From Colius striatus (taxonomy: Eukaryota; Chordata; Aves; Coliiformes; Coliidae), in the NCBI RefSeq assembly GCF_028858725.1, contig NC_084759.1, positions 134,584,171 to 134,648,170 of the forward strand: 64,000 bases of DNA. Direction: 5' to 3'. The notes beneath the pieces were generated by a model, which saw nothing but the letters and a program-made list of their open reading frames with translations, ran no database searches and was not told the origin of the DNA. Numbering within the stretch: position 1 is the first letter of the stretch; each line of letters opens with the position of its first letter. A program made the translations under genes and the position numbers. Positions 11,901 to 26,770 of the stretch are shown here, one piece after another.

Positions 11901-14900
11901 GTTGATGTATAATCATTAGCTTTTCAATATCATCCTATTTTCTCATAGAATGGTATTACTTTTAAGTTGTTACTTACATCTTGCTCCAAAAGGAGACATG
12001 TAACTATCTCTTGTTGTATATTTGTAATCAAACCTGATTTTTGTATCAATAACACTGTATTAATTTTATAGTCAACTTTCTTTGACTAAAATAGCTCCCT
12101 GTGACTAGGTATCAGTTTCTAAATTATTGTGCTGCCTAATACTTCCCTTGCAATAAAAGAGTCCCTTGAAATACAGGTTGCATCTCCTCTAAGAAGTCAT
12201 TCTTCCACCATGTGTTTTATCTAATTAAACAGTTAACTGTTTGACCCAGAGACTGTATATTGCCTTGTGAAGTGTATTATAAGTTGAGATCCTGCTCCTG
12301 GTTGCTCCTTAGGCACTTAAATAGCAGAAGCAGGAGTCTATTTACCTGCTGCAATTGCAGTTTTGCGTATGTATAAAGCATACTGCCACAGGGAATCGGG
12401 TTCAAAATCCACTATAAAGACAAAAAAGTGGTCTCATCCCTGTAGGAAGAGATGCAAAACAATGTATCTCTACAAATTTCCAGCCACCTTAGGAAATAAG
12501 CATGTTTGTTGGGTAGTTATTTTCATGGTCACTGGAATTCTGGTTTTAATATCTCTGCACACGCTCAGAGACACAAATCTTTTGTAGTTGAATGAAGCTG
12601 AATAGATTACACTGATTATGGATCTATTCCATTGGTATGTCCAAAAAGAAACATAGTGCTACAGGATCTTAATAGCTGGAAATGTTATACTTTTTTTATT
12701 ATTATGATTAAAAACTTATTTTTAAGTATGTGCTTTTGAAAATCATTAATGTAACTTAGTTTCTACAGAATGCTTTCAGAAACAGTATATTGTAATATAC
12801 CTTTATGACTCTCTGTTCTGGAAATTAGATAAATCTTGGTAGAACTGACACAATTTCTAGGACATAATCTGCCATGCTCAAGTTTAAATAGAATGTTTTT
12901 ATTTTCCAGTCTAATGCAGATTCAGAAATGTGAACTGGTCTTAATCCACACTTACCCAGTTGGCGAAGACAGCCTTGTTTCAGATCGTCCTAAAAAAGAG
13001 GTAAGGGACTTAAAATAAGAAAATTTATCTAATTATTTGTTAGGAACCACGTTACCCTCAAAATAGCACAAATTAAATGTTCTGCAATAATGTTTTGATT
13101 CTCTAGTAAGATGCAGGAAAAAGTACAGGTAATTCCTTGAAAAGTTGACAGCCTACATATTGCCATCTCAAATATATTCTTTGTTTTCTTATGTTTTCTA
13201 TGTTATGTTTTTCTTGTTGTTTTTTCATTTCATTGCTTAAATTTCTTGTGTAATCATTCATGATTCTTTTTTGTTGTGAAGAAAGCATATTAATGCTGTA
13301 GAATGATAGCCTTAGGTTTATTGTTTTTTTTTTTTTTTTGAGAAGGTAATGCACATTTAGTAATCAAGTGGAAAACCATCAGCTACTTGGTGTGTTGAAG
13401 AGGTTAGTTGAGTAACTTTGCTGTTATTCAAGCATAATCTGCCAGCTAGCACAAGCCTCATTTTCCCAAATACCTGTTACTGAATGACATGAATATTGTT
13501 CAGCACTTCATGTTCCATCTTGTTCAGACTAACATGTTAGCAGATGGTAGACTTGGTTGAGTGGTTTTCTCATGAAACCAAAATGAGCTTTTGTGTATGA
13601 ATTCTGTTGTTTCATTGTTAGCAAATAGAATGCCTTCTTAGTGAAGAGCACTGGAAAGCTCATCTGCTTCCAAATGAAAGAATAGTATCTTGTAGGAGCC
13701 TACTTGAAGTACCCTGCAGGTACTTTTAAAGATTATTTTACAAAAAGGTAAAAGGATGTGTGTAAGAAATTGTTCTATATATTAACATCTCAGTTGTTCA
13801 GTAATGAAAGCACATGTGCTCTGTGACTTTTGTGCTTATTTGTGGTAGTTTGAAACCACAAATTGTTGACATATTTTTTTGAATATATGTGATATATTCT
13901 GCCCTTCACGAGTGTACTTTGCTCAGCGTTTTAATATGCTGTCTGTAAGAAAGAGGAAAGACAGAAGAGAAAGGTCTTATTTTTAACATGAAAATTGTCT
14001 AGTTCTATGTGTTATTTCAAAATAAAAAGACCTGTAATAGCTACCTTCCTGAGATTCTTTTCTACAAAACTGCCTTGTAGTTGTGTAAAACAAACAAACA
14101 AAACCCCCAAAAATGTGAACAGAAGAGAATAAATTGAGTACTACTTTCCTCTGTAAGACAGTTATCTTTAACACTGGGTTTCATGGGCTTTGTTTTTTTT
14201 GTTGTTATTTGGGTTTGTTTTTTCATTTGTTTAAAGTTTTTTTAAGCTTTTTTAAACCTAAAACAAATGTCCTTGTGGCTAGGGAAAAATCAAATGTATC
14301 TTAGGGCTTGTGTTTGTCTCCTTTGTGTATAAGTGGCACCCTTACAGGTAGGTACATAAAAATTAGCTTGTTCCTGTTACTCGACAGGTAAAAAAGCAAA
14401 AAACTAGGCCCAGAGCTGCTATGAAGAGGATTTCTTCCCCATGTTATGATACTAATTCTTCCTTTTAATGATAAATAACTTCAACTTTTTATCCTACTTC
14501 TTTGTTTGACAGTGTGTAACAACTGCAACCATAACAACTAGCATAGCCTGCAAAATTCTGAATGAGAAAGAATTTCTACTTCTTCCTTCTTAGTTTCCCA
14601 TTATGTGAGATTTTTGGATGGTAATTTTTCCCCCAGTTGAATTTAGCAATATAAATGTGATTATATTGGAGTTTTAGATGAAAAATGCTGTTAGGTGATG
14701 CTAGAGCTTAATCCACTAATACTATGTGTTCTATGTCAATGTCTTTTAGCTTTCACCTGTTTTAACGAGTGAAGTGCACAGTGTCCGTGCCGGACGACAT
14801 CTGGCTACAAAACTGAATGTTTTAGTACAACAACACTTTGATCTGGCTTCAACCACAATAACTAACATTCCCATGAAGGTAATGATGTGTCTATAGCTTT

Positions 14901-17900
14901 TTATTGACTAGCTACATCGTTTGTAAATTTGTTTGAAAACTTTTAATGTTTATTTTAATTGAATTTTTACATTGTTTTTCTCTCCATATCATTTTCTGTT
15001 TTGTTTTTTTTTTTTTAATTAGCCCACATTCAATGTCTGTGACCAGGTTAGTAAAAAATAAAGAAGGGGGAAAAAGAAGGAAAGAAGGATCACAGAACAA
15101 AATATTGTATTGCTGAATCTCAATTTTTGATGTAGCAATACAAGTGTTATTTCAGTTCTGTTTGTTATTTTATATAAATACTATCTTATTTATCTCAGAT
15201 TACTTTGTCTGTGATTCTTTTTCTAGTTGTGTTTAGATATTCTTGACCCTTGTGCATTATAGTGGCATAGTGAGTCTCTTTTCCTCTGTTTCATTATCAT
15301 GCCCACTCAATATAAAGGTGTTTGTAACTAATAACTGGTTTCTAACTAAATGTTTTCAAGTAGGTTTTCCAGTTTGAAGATGCATAAACCAGAAACAGGG
15401 AGATAAGGGATATATCTAGCTAAAATTATATTAAATTAAATATCTTATGTTCAAAGTTGTTAATGTCCCTATTTTTAATATATTTTTTTTATCACTACTG
15501 GGAGGGAAATCCGTACAACTAAGAATTTCAAGTATTATTAGCTTTACAGTAACTTTATGATTGGGCAGCTAGAGACAATTGAAATGGAAGTGTCAGTATT
15601 GAGACAAACAAAAAGGACAGAGCAGGAGCAGATAAACTTTGCTGATGTAAAAAAATTCATCATATTCTAATACTGCCAGTCATTACTTACATCTTTGAAA
15701 ACTAGCAGTATTGTATTGACAATTAAGTAAAATATTTTCACAGTTTAATGAACTTTGACATGGGTCATGACATAAATGTGACTTAAGTTTGCAAATACCT
15801 TGTCTGCAACTTTCTGACCTGTGTGCTGTTGTTATGCCTTTCCCTTCTGCCTTTGTCCTTATAGTAATAGACCATGTTGGGTTCTCTGTTGTTTTTCCTC
15901 TTTTTTTTTTTAAACTTGTTATAAATTACCAAGGTTACTATTCTGTTTTTGCTAGTCTTCTGTGGCTGTTTAAAGATGCAGTGTCCTCTTTACAAACATT
16001 TTTTTATTTACTTGTGAACTTGGATCTACAAGTGCAGTTCATATATATCTTAAGTGCATGGAAACGATAGTAAGCGTGAAGTGTGGCTTTTCTTTTGTTT
16101 GGATTCTTGAGATTTTTAGTTAAGTTGTTACCAATCTATTCTGCAGTGAACATTTGTTGCTGCTCAGTAAGTTTTAACCACTGGTGGTATTCAATGTGTC
16201 ATAGGCTTCCTTAACTTTACTAATTTACACAAAAGCAGTTAGGAGGAAACCATAGGGTTTCAAAAAAAGAAAAAAGAGGAAAAGCAGATGTCTGCATCCT
16301 TAAACAGGTCAGAGAGCAAACAGTTTCCTCAACGTTGCAATCCCGTTGTTGTCTGATGCACTTTGGAGACTTTTTGTTTTCTTCTGGAGTGAAAGGTAAA
16401 TGTAGAATCATTAATTATGAAAACAATGACCTCTAGCTAAAACAACTATGTTTATTCTTTCTACCTTTGTCTTTTAAAGGAAGAACAACACGCTAACACA
16501 TCAGCCAACTATGATGTAGAGCTTCTTCATCACAAAGAGGCACATGTTGACTTTTTGAAGAGTGGTAAGTAGAAACAGTCCTCCAAAAGTGGCTTTTGAT
16601 TAGCCTGCTGGAAGTATTCACAAAGAAATCTTGTGAGCTGCAAGTTGATGTAAATTTCAGGCCTGGCTAGTGTGTTTTCAGTTACTCCTTAAAACCCAAG
16701 AGCTTGATTTGTAATGTTAGCATTGGAGTTTTACTCATTAGTGACATAGTTTGATGTAGCAATAAGGATTTAACAGTGAAAAAAACAGTTCAAATTCACA
16801 ACAGGTCAGGGTTTCATATATGTTTCAGGATATTTGTCTGAGATTTGAGGACTGTGCCAACTTCTCATCAATACATAAAAAGTAGATGAGAGACCAGATG
16901 TGTGGTGATTTTCACAAAGGAAAGTACCTCTGTGGGTATTTGTGGAAAATTATTTGTTGCATGATTGAACTTTCTGTCTGTTAAGTAAGGTGGACATCAC
17001 TTTTACATCTCATAATCTTGTTTGTGACAGTAATTGCTTTGGAAAAAACAGCAGTTATTTGGGTTTTGAGCTTGCTTATATTTGAAATGACTGGCATATT
17101 TTTTTGTAAATTTGGAATTGGATTACCAAGTATTCCTCTGAGGTGAGTTTTTAATAACTGAAGTTAGAAAAGCACAACAGTGAGCCTTAGACAAAAGTGT
17201 TCGGACAGCAGTACTTGATGTAAAAAGTTTGTCAATAGTTGGACTAAAAGTTCTGTATTAACAAAATTAAAAGCAAAGCAACAAGATTAACAAATGAGTT
17301 ATGTCAGAGTTATTTAACCAAGAGTGGATATTTCTTATCTGAAGTTTGAAGTCATATGATGTGTAAAGAGTCATTTTAGGGATTTTGCTTTTTTTTTTTT
17401 TGGTGAAGTAATTACCATTACTTTGAGGAAAAAGAGGTAACTCCTCATTATCATCTATGAGTACTGTGCTCTGTATTTTACAGAAGTGTGTGATTAAAGA
17501 TTGAGAGGAAAAAATAGATGCTACAGTAACAACTCACCTGAGCTTATAGATGTTTTATCACTAAAACATGTTTAGTGATGTTCAGATTGAATCTGTCATA
17601 GCAAAGAAGCAGGATAATGAGGCCTGATACTTCTTTCTCCCAAAAGCCCCACTTGTCAAATGTGTCTTTAGATCAGTTTCAGTTTTAACTTCGGAATACA
17701 ATATGTACAAGAAATAATCAGCTCTAGCATTTGTTAAGGATTCTGATTTCTGTGTGGAAAATCAAATAAGAAATTGTCTTGAAGTCCTAGACATTTTAGA
17801 AAGGAGGGGGAAAAGCCAGTTACAGACAAAACATATCTCTAATTTTGTAAATGTTGAATGAAACCTATGGAATGTACTCTGACGCTGCAGTATTTTATTT

Positions 17901-20900
17901 GCTGAATTGATTTTTAGAATATGTGCAACAGCTACTGATTTTAAAAGGTTATTTTTTTGAACTGTCACTACTAATAATTTTTTTTTGCTCAAGTTAGGTA
18001 TCTAAGTTTTAAAAAGTATATTGTTTTGTATATGTTCCTGTTATAAATATTTTTGTACCTTAGAAGTTTTACGATTTTTTTCCATAATAAAGAAAATCCA
18101 GTTGATCACAGGCTTTATCTGACTTCATATTGCAGGTGATAATCACACAGGTGGCAATAGCAGAGAAGGCACGTTTAAAGAAACTGTGACATTAAAGTGG
18201 TGTACTCCTCGAACAAATAGTGTTGGTAGGTAACATGGTCTTACAAAAATGATACTCAAATACTGTTGTCTCCATAAACTGATACGAATCTGAACCAGGA
18301 GGTAATACACTTCTTGTTAATGCTGCTTTTGCTGTATAAACCTTGCTGCTGACTGCACTCTGCATTACTAACAGTTATATGATGCTCTCTTGATCTTGGC
18401 TAATCGGTGATTTGTGTAACAGATAAGAGGGGCAGTGATCTTTTTCTTAGTCGCTTTTATCAGTCTCTTTAAGTATTATGAAGTTATGAGATTACAATGC
18501 TGAGTAATTATTTGTGCCTCCCACAGGGCCAAGTATACCTTGTCAGTATCACAATGATGTTTTCTTAAAGTAGCAGATTTTTTGGTTTTATTTCTTGTTT
18601 GGGGGCAGGGGGTGAATCAAACTATCTTTAGTGTAATCTTCAGAGTGATCAGAAAAAAGCTTTGTTAGAAAATGCAGTGATACTCTCAGTTGACTATTCT
18701 CTCGATATTAAACTTTCAAATCTGAATATAGGAGACCTCTACTCAAATACAAGTAAAAGAGGGAAAGGGAAGATTTAAGGTAGCACAGGAACCACTGGGC
18801 ATCCTGTGGGCTATCAGCAAGTTAAGATGACTTTTTCAGCCACCAGATTAAAAATATATATAAGAGAAATAAGAGGAGGCTGACTCTACAGTGAAATAAT
18901 TCAAGAGAGAAGGAACTGGAGGTGCTACTGGAAATAAGGCTTGGGAGTCTGTGTTGAAACAGTTGTGAGGATGTGGTGAAGGAAGCAGAATTTAGATTGA
19001 GACTGGTAGACTTTTTAGTTGTACTGATTGTGGAATAGCCTCCTATTCCTTTATTTTTGGGGATTTTTTTTTATGTGGAAATAACTCAGTTTTCTACTCA
19101 TTTGTTTTTTCAGAATTGCACTATTGCACTGGAGCATACAGAATTTCACCAGTAGATGTAAACAGCAGACCTTCTTCATGCCTTACTAACTTTCTCCTCA
19201 ATGGTAAATTTGTATCTTTCAACATTTTAACTGTTAATATTGTGAATAGAGCACTTGCCACATTTTGGTTTGCACAGCAATGAATCTCTACACGCTGTAA
19301 ACGTTGTTTATCTTAACCTGGCGTATAAATAAGAGAAGGAAATTGCAAAATGTACTCAAAGGGAAAGTGTTTTGAAAGTTGAATAGGAGCAGAGATGTTA
19401 AGAAGGAATAAGTGTTGAATTCCAGTAGTTCTCTTCTGAATGCAAACGTAGAATACTTTTCAACTGATGATATCTAGTAGGAAACACTGCTTTCAGTAAG
19501 TGGTAGTGCACTTAATCACAATGCTTACTCTGACTGTTTAAGACATTACCAATTTATGGCTGTACCTGATTTTTAGCAGGTGCTGGGCAGCCTCAGAAAG
19601 CTCTTTTAACTGATGATGACTTACTATTTTGGTCAATTGAAACGGACATATGTATGTGTACTGGCATGAATCAAAAAGTAGGTTAGATTTAGTTAGCTTT
19701 TGATTATCTGCAAGATTTTGCCCGTTGCCATGGATAATCTTGTTATAAGAGGTTGCCACTGATATACATGTTAGGAAGGCAAGCCAAAGCTTTCTTCCAA
19801 ACAAGTGATGTGTAGTTAATGTTAATGACAGGGAAATTTTTTTAACATTTTGCAAACAAAACTGCATTACAAAGGTCCTTTTAATGGACTGTTTTCTGAA
19901 GTCATTTGAATCAAATTACTTCAAATGACTTCAGACAAAGTCATTTATTTAAATTTGCAGTGATGTTATTAAACATGATGTCTTAATATATTTAAAGATT
20001 CTGTACAGAAAAAAATGTTGATTAATAAAAAGGGTTAGAACCTAAGTTAAGAGCCTATTTCAGATAGTCACTGTCTTCTGATCTATTTTTGTTTTGCAAT
20101 AACAACTCTTTTGGAAAAGAAACCCTTCTATGCTTAGTATATTTTACTGGAAATAAGATAAAGGCAGTTTTGTTTCTCTGTCTGAAAAATGGTATCTGTT
20201 TTGAGCATTAATAAATAGTATTTATACCTTTATACTCAAGTAGATTGTTACTTTTTAGAAGTTGCTTAATGAGAATTTCTGCAGTAGGGCCAAGCAAGTT
20301 TAATATACAACATAATCTGTAATAATTAAAGATAGCAAACTGCCCTTACACAAGATACCATTTTAATATCCTACAAATATATATTTTTTCCTAAGAGTAA
20401 TGTTCTACAGAGAAAATGATCAATTGGTCCAAGAGAGAGGCTTTTTGATCTCTGTAAAATTTAAAAGCATATGACACTGTTCTGTGTAAAGACATGGGGT
20501 AAATATTCAAAGAAGAAAGCTATTTCTAGTCCAGCTAGGTGAAACTCCAACTTTAATGGATTCAGAGCCTTAACTGTCAAGGGGCAAACCTGTATTGTGT
20601 ATGTGTAGCTTTTAATTTAAAAGGGCAGCATGTGGTAACGAATGAAACCGATCTCGTTTCCAACAGGTCGTTCTGTTTTGTTGGAACAGCCACGCAAGTC
20701 TGGCTCTAAAGTAATTAGTCACATGCTCAGCAGCCATGGAGGAGAAATCTTTCTGCATGTGTTAAGCAGCTCACGATCAATTTTAGAAGATCCCCCATCG
20801 ATTAGTGAAGGGTGTGGTGGAAGAGTAACTGACTACCGGATTACAGTATGATTCTTTTCCTTTTGTTGTTATGATTTGGTTAGGTTTGGTTTCTTCTTAA

Positions 20901-23900
20901 GTTGTTGCTTATCTCAGATGACAAGAGACGTAGTGCAATCGATGTGTAAAGGAAATGTTGGTACATGTTCTGGAGAGCTGGAGTAGATTGTGTGGTCAAA
21001 GTGATTTTCCTTGTACTACTGATACATATTAAGTATAAAGTAATACTTCTGCTTATTGTTATGCCTGAGTCATAGAATCATTTCTGTCAAGGAAGTACCT
21101 GCCTCCTTATGCACTAAGTAAAGTTTGCTCTGATTCTAGAATAACATTTTTCATGGCAAGTTCTTTCGGTGAACTTGGACACCCATAGAACTATATCCTG
21201 CTTATTTTTAGAAGGCTAGACTATATGTGAAAGATTTGTGCAAGAAATATAAAAGATGAAATTGTCAGCTTTGAATCCTGGATATGGAGCAGACAATCAA
21301 CTGTCATTCATTTTAGAGTTTTTTCCTTTTTTCAACACATCCTTTATATCTGTTGTAAAAGAGCAGAACTGGCTTCCAGAAAAACGTAATAAAACTCTTC
21401 CCATATGTGAAATACCTTGCAGATCCATCCAGAAGGCTTCCTCATCAAAAACCCTGCATCAATTTTTAACCCATATATTTACACAACTGCTGTTGTTTTC
21501 ACCTCAAATAATATACATCTGAAAGACAGATACAGGGCTCTGGTTGTTAGGGTCAAATTTAGTTGTGGGGATGGTACACAGTGATAAGCAAGACTGTTAG
21601 TACGTAACAGTTAGTGATAAACTAAGTACATATCTGTTAGTGATGTTTCACCCTTTCAGTGAAAGCTACTTTCCTAAAGAAATGCCTAATTGTATCTTGT
21701 TTGGTTATCATTAGGATTTTGGTGAATTTATGAGGGAAAATCGATTAACTCCTTTTCTAGAGCCCAGATATAAGATGGATGGAAGTCTTGAAATTCCATT
21801 GGAACGTGCAAAAGATCAGTTAGAGAAACATACTCGTTACTGGCCTATGATTATTTCTCAGACTACCATCTTCAACATGCAAGCTGTAAGTATCTTGGGA
21901 TTTGTAACCTTTTATTCTATTCTAGATTAGATTTCACCTTACCACTTGATGAAATATTAACTGTATTTCATGATAAATCATTTGCTACAAAATGAGCTTA
22001 TTTTCAGCTTTATTTTCGCTTAACAATTCTGTATGTCAACATATTATCAAAACGTCGAGAGTCGAATATTTTAATCTGACCAAGCTTCTGTGCTGCTGGG
22101 TAAAGAAAATGTGTATCTGCTTATACTTGCTCAGAGTAATTACTAATTTGAGGATAAGAGAGGGATGTATTTGTTGTGTAGTGTTCCGTGGTTCTGTTGC
22201 CTTTGATTTCTTTCTTCTTCCTGTTTCTCTCCTGTGATTTGCCCAGATTTTCTCTTTATTGACTTTTGTTTTATCTTACAGGTAGTGCCATTAGCCAGTG
22301 TGATTGTAAAAGAAGCAATGACTGATGAGGATGTTCTGAATTGTCAAAAAACAATATACAATTTGGTAGACATGGAGAGGAAAAATGATCCACTGCCCAT
22401 TTCAACAGTTGGTACCAGAGGAAAGGGTCCAAAAAGGTTCCATGCATATCTCTTTTTCTTGATGCTGAGCTGTTTTTCAGAAATACTCTGTTTACATTGT
22501 TTTCATGCCAAATTTTAAAAATTTGTCCAAAGCTAATATGTATAAAGGAAATGCTGTACGTGCTCAAAACAAACACTGGGTACTTTGCCTGCATCATTTA
22601 GGGGCTATCATGGTACTCATATTGCTGTATGGTAGCGAAAAAAAACCCATTACTTTATTACCCAGGAATTGTATGTTAAAAAACTGAAAGCAAAGGTAGT
22701 CATCAGGAAAGGAAAGAGATCAGTAACTACGACGGAGAAAGTGGAATAATTTTAAACTAATCAAAAAGAAAAACCCAAGCACATTATAAATGAACAATGC
22801 TTTAAAATGGGGTTATATTAGAATAGTCAAATAATTTTGAACCATTTGTTTAAAATGGGGGCTACTCCTTCAAAAGAAGCACAGAACATTCTGATAGCTC
22901 CCTCATAGTGATGTGTGCACTGGCCAAAAAGAAATTCAGCTACAGGAGGTTTACTCACATGACTGGAAGTTATTTACAGTAGCATAGTACAATTCTTTCT
23001 AATTTCTTTTTTTAATCCAAAGAATTAAATAGTAATTAATTTGCACATCACTACATGGGTAACGCTCTGCATATACTGACATTGCAGATTTATCAAACAC
23101 TTGAGAGGATCCAGAAGTACTTTTTGTCAGTGAGATCTTGTGGGAGTTCAGAATTTTATTTCTGTCTGTCCCAATTTAAACTTAACTCTGGATATTAATT
23201 TGGAACTGTTACATGCAACATGCTTTCAAGGATGGAGTAATCTCACGTGGATAGACCTGCAGTACAAGAGGACAGAGAATCTCTTCAGAGTTATTTTGGG
23301 GTTTGAAGGTGGTTTTTTTTTTGGCTTCTTAAGTTTGATTTTTAACCTTAATTTATTCAGTGGTTTAATGATCCAGTTAATCCAGTATGTAATATCTTTT
23401 TTTTTATTCTGGTCTTGCTTAGAGACGAGCAATACCGGATTATGTGGAATGAACTGGAGACCCTTGTACGAGCACACATCAACAACTCTGATAAACACCA
23501 GCGAGTCTTAGAGTGTTTGATGGCTTGCAGAAGCAAACCACCAGAAGAAGAGGAGCGCAAAAAACGAGGTAGAAAGAGAGAAGATAAAGAAGACAAGTCA
23601 GAGAAATTGGGCAAAGACTATGAATCAGATAAGCCATGGCAAGAATCGGAAAGGTAAATGTTCTAATGTGAAATAGAACTGTAGCTTAATAATTTTTTCC
23701 TGCCCTACCTTAAAGAGGATTTGTATTGAAACAGTTGCAGGTTTCAATGTGACGTGTTCATGCTTGTAAGCTTGGCTTACTACCAGTGAGTGTGGATCCC
23801 CAGGTTTTTTGATCCATCACTATTATCAAGGTTGGGAAATGGGCATTTTATCACCGTGCCTGCTTATCAGACTTCTCAATTTAACACATTATACAAGCAG

Positions 23901-26576
23901 TATGATTGGTTCTTGGACAAGTTACTGACTGCTTAGCAGATGCTTTGCAGTCGCTGCTGTTGGATTTTGTGACCACACTACCTCTTAGACATTAAACTAC
24001 ATGATAGAAATACAAAGCATGACAAAAGGCTTGGGACAGGCAGTTATTTGTTGATAGTTTAGTGTTCATGTACATAATCCACATGTATTTGACTCTGCTC
24101 TTTCATGGAAAGATGTTAATGACTGAATACCTACTGTCTGTAATTCCTGTTGTTACTGTAACTTGTGTAAGTGCTAAGCCTCCGTCAGTCTTGTCTGTTT
24201 GCCATCTTTGAAACTACTGTTCTAAAGTGATGATCAAAAAACCTTGATAGTAGTGAACTTCATTTGTATATGTGTTGTGCATGCTGCAATCATGAGGATA
24301 GGGGGAGCTTTTCACCCGTGCTATTGTCACCATGCCAATGACTATTGCTGCTACATTAACGTGTGGAACAAAAACAGGGACTGAGATAAAAGGGATTTGG
24401 TATAGGTCCGCATTCATGTAGGAAAGGTAATAAATAGTTATTTTTGTATACTCGCTACCTAGTCTTTCCTTCAAAATTCAGAATGGTTAACTGTCTCAAC
24501 AACAACAATATAAGTACTGCTAAGTAACTTGGGTGAAATTGGATTTTAACATCCTTCCCTTGACTTAAAACTTTATTCAGAAGTCTTTTTTGTCCTGTCT
24601 TCCCTAATGTTTTTCACTCATTTCAAGGAGTTAAGAGTTATTTTTTGTATTATTTGAATTACGTATAACTGTGAGGAGTACAGAAAGGTATTGAGAATCA
24701 TACATGCTGCTCTAGCATATTTTGCTTCACTGTTTTCCTTCCCCCTCATAAAGGCTAAAAGGTCTTTTGGATCGTGAAAAAGAAGAACTAGCAGAAGCAG
24801 AAGTTATCAAAGATTCCCCAGATTCTCCTGAGCCACCCAACAAAAAGCCGCTTATTACAATGGATGATATGCCCACAGTTGAAAAGGCAAAAGGTAAACC
24901 AAAAGAATTGCAACAGACTTTTTTTTAAAGAGAGAAGTTGTCGTATCAGTCTGTTTTCTAAAGTGATCTTGGCATTAAAGAGGATAGTTTTTAATTAAAC
25001 ACTCAGTGTTGAGAAATTTTTGATAACTATTTTAACCTCAACAGGTCAATGTAAAGAGAAATACCAAGATGGTGTGAGAGTCTACTGATAGGTACTTGGG
25101 TTGACGGGTTTGGACAAATTTCTGCTGTTATTTGAGCTACTGTATGTCAGAAATGTTGTTTAAGGACAGATATCAGAAATCACTGTCTCTGATCTGATAT
25201 TGCTTTGCATAGTTTCTATTGATTAAGGCTCTTGTATAAGGTTATTTAAAATTAGGAGGTTTAATATATTGTACTGCCGTGGTCTGTAATGTCTTCTTAG
25301 CTTTTATGGGGATGTAACATTTAAGAATTCAGAATTAAATCACTTACATTCTTTACATGCAATTTTAGGGCCCATGTCCTTGCTGTCTTTATGGAGCAAC
25401 AGGATTAATACTGCGAACTCTAGGAAACATCAGGAATTTATTGGTCGTTTGAACTCTGTCAACAACAAAGCTGAGCTGTATCAACATCTGAAAGAAGAAA
25501 ATGGGTTTGTATCAGTAAATGCATCACTACAAGTATCTTAGCAGTAGTGAATATGCAGTATGGAGGAATACTTCAGTTACAGCATTAAAAAGATACTTTT
25601 TTGAGGATTAAAATGTATAAGTACGTTCCTTTATCTCTCAGCATTGATGGAGAATTCCAGTAGTGTTTGCTTTTCAATTGTTGCATTTGTGCTGAGTAAG
25701 GTCAAATGCTGATAAATGGTCTTTTCCTGGGCTTTAGTGATTGCCCTTGCAGCAAACCCCTTAAACTTTAGGGGTCTAAATGGTAGCTAAGTTGAGATTT
25801 CTTCTGCCACTCTGTTGCATGCTCTAGCTTTCAAAGTAATGGCCAATGTAAAAAAAAAAAAAAGGTTTATAAATGGAGAGGTTGAATCACCCTGTGATGT
25901 AATGAGGTTGATAGTAATCCATGTTCTACCATAAAATATTGAAAAACCAAGCCAGCCTGCTTTTAAGTTCTTCACTGTGAGGGTGGTAAGGCACTGGAAC
26001 AGATTTCCCAGACAGGTTGTGGCTGCCCCATCCCTGGCATTGTTCAAGGGCAAGTTGGACAGGGCTTTGAGCAACTTGATCTAGTGGAAGGTGTCCTTGT
26101 CCATGGCAGGGAGTTGAAGCTGGGGGATCTTTAAGGTCCTTTCCAACCCAAACCATTCTGTGATTCTATGAAATAGGATGGTGGTGGTTCGGTAAATGGT
26201 GTAAGGACGCTGAAAATGAACCAAACTGCTAAAGCTCAAATTTCAGATACAGATTCTCTGTAGTCCATGTGAATTTGGGCTTTTATCTGTTGAAGTTGAT
26301 AATGGATAGCTTTTTGCAGTTGTTGCTAGAAAGTTTCTTTGCATAAATCTTTACTTTATGTCCTGAATGCTTCTCCAAGAAGGATGAAATGGAAGTAAGA
26401 TTGTGCATGTGGGAGCAGGGAGAGACAGGATGGTTAGTGAAGTAAAAAATTTGTATGAAAAAGGTTAGATTGTTTTCTGAAGCTCTTGATTATATTTCCA
26501 GTAAGAAGCCTTACCAACTGTTGTCTTGCATTTCAGGATGGAAACGACAGAAAATGGAAAAACAGGCCGACAATGA
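8911..26576 (+). CDS. INTS13: INTS13 (asunder), Integrator complex subunit 13, complete
   Basis: Sixteen coding exons: 8911-9135, 10492-10566, 11182-11384, 11657-11737, 12910-13000, 14750-14878, 16480-16564, 18136-18225, 19114-19203, 20667-20845, 21715-21885, 22282-22436, 23423-23653, 24754-24893, 25369-25504 and 26537-26576. They total 2121 nt, i.e. 706 residues plus TGA, the length known for the human protein. All junctions are GT-AG and all phases agree. The protein begins [17 protein letters not shown], an N-terminal VWA-like domain. A basic nuclear-localisation stretch (KKRGRKR) lies near residues 571-577, in a charged coiled segment, and it ends ENGKTGRQ. By family knowledge INTS13 works in the nucleus with INTS14 and INTS10, and its C-terminal tail binds the Integrator cleavage module. 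It is also known as asunder, needed for dynein localisation and spermatogenesis in flies. Donors after exons 10 (GTATGA) and 12 (GTTCCA) are weak. Identification is based on strong recognition of the whole protein. Confidence 0.98.
25970..26172 (+). mobile_element. CR1 LINE 3' end in the last INTS13 intron
   Basis: The typical CR1 3' block is present: TTCACTGTGAGGGTGGTAAG, GGAACAGATTTCCCAGACAG, and the terminal CTTTCCAACCCAAACCATTC followed by TGTGATTCTATG. Only the last 200 bases of the element are recognisable. It lies in the intron between 25504 and 26537, in the sense direction. Confidence 0.9.
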
Positions 26577-26770
26577 TGATTAATTTTGTTTCTTGGGACA
26601 AAATTTGAGTGAATCACTAAAATATTTAATGCCGGAATTGATACCGGTACCGTTTCAGTACAATTGTATAGCTCTGGTTTGGTTGGTTTTCACATTTTTC
26701 TATTCTTATTTTTTCTATAAAATATGAAATGTGCATATCACATTAAATAAATAGTGTGCAAATAAGTAAC
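26577..26770 (+). other. INTS13: INTS13 3' untranslated region with poly(A) signal
   Basis: Short AT-rich 3' untranslated region after the TGA at 26574-26576. Overlapping ATTAAA (26742-26747) and AATAAA (26746-26751) hexamers are followed by a GT-containing tract (TAGTGTGCAAATAAG). This gives a compact UTR of about 190 nt; longer alternative ends cannot be excluded. Confidence 0.75.
26746..26751 (+). terminator. Polyadenylation signal AATAAA of INTS13
   Basis: A canonical hexamer overlapping an ATTAAA, about 170 nt after the stop codon. Confidence 0.75.
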
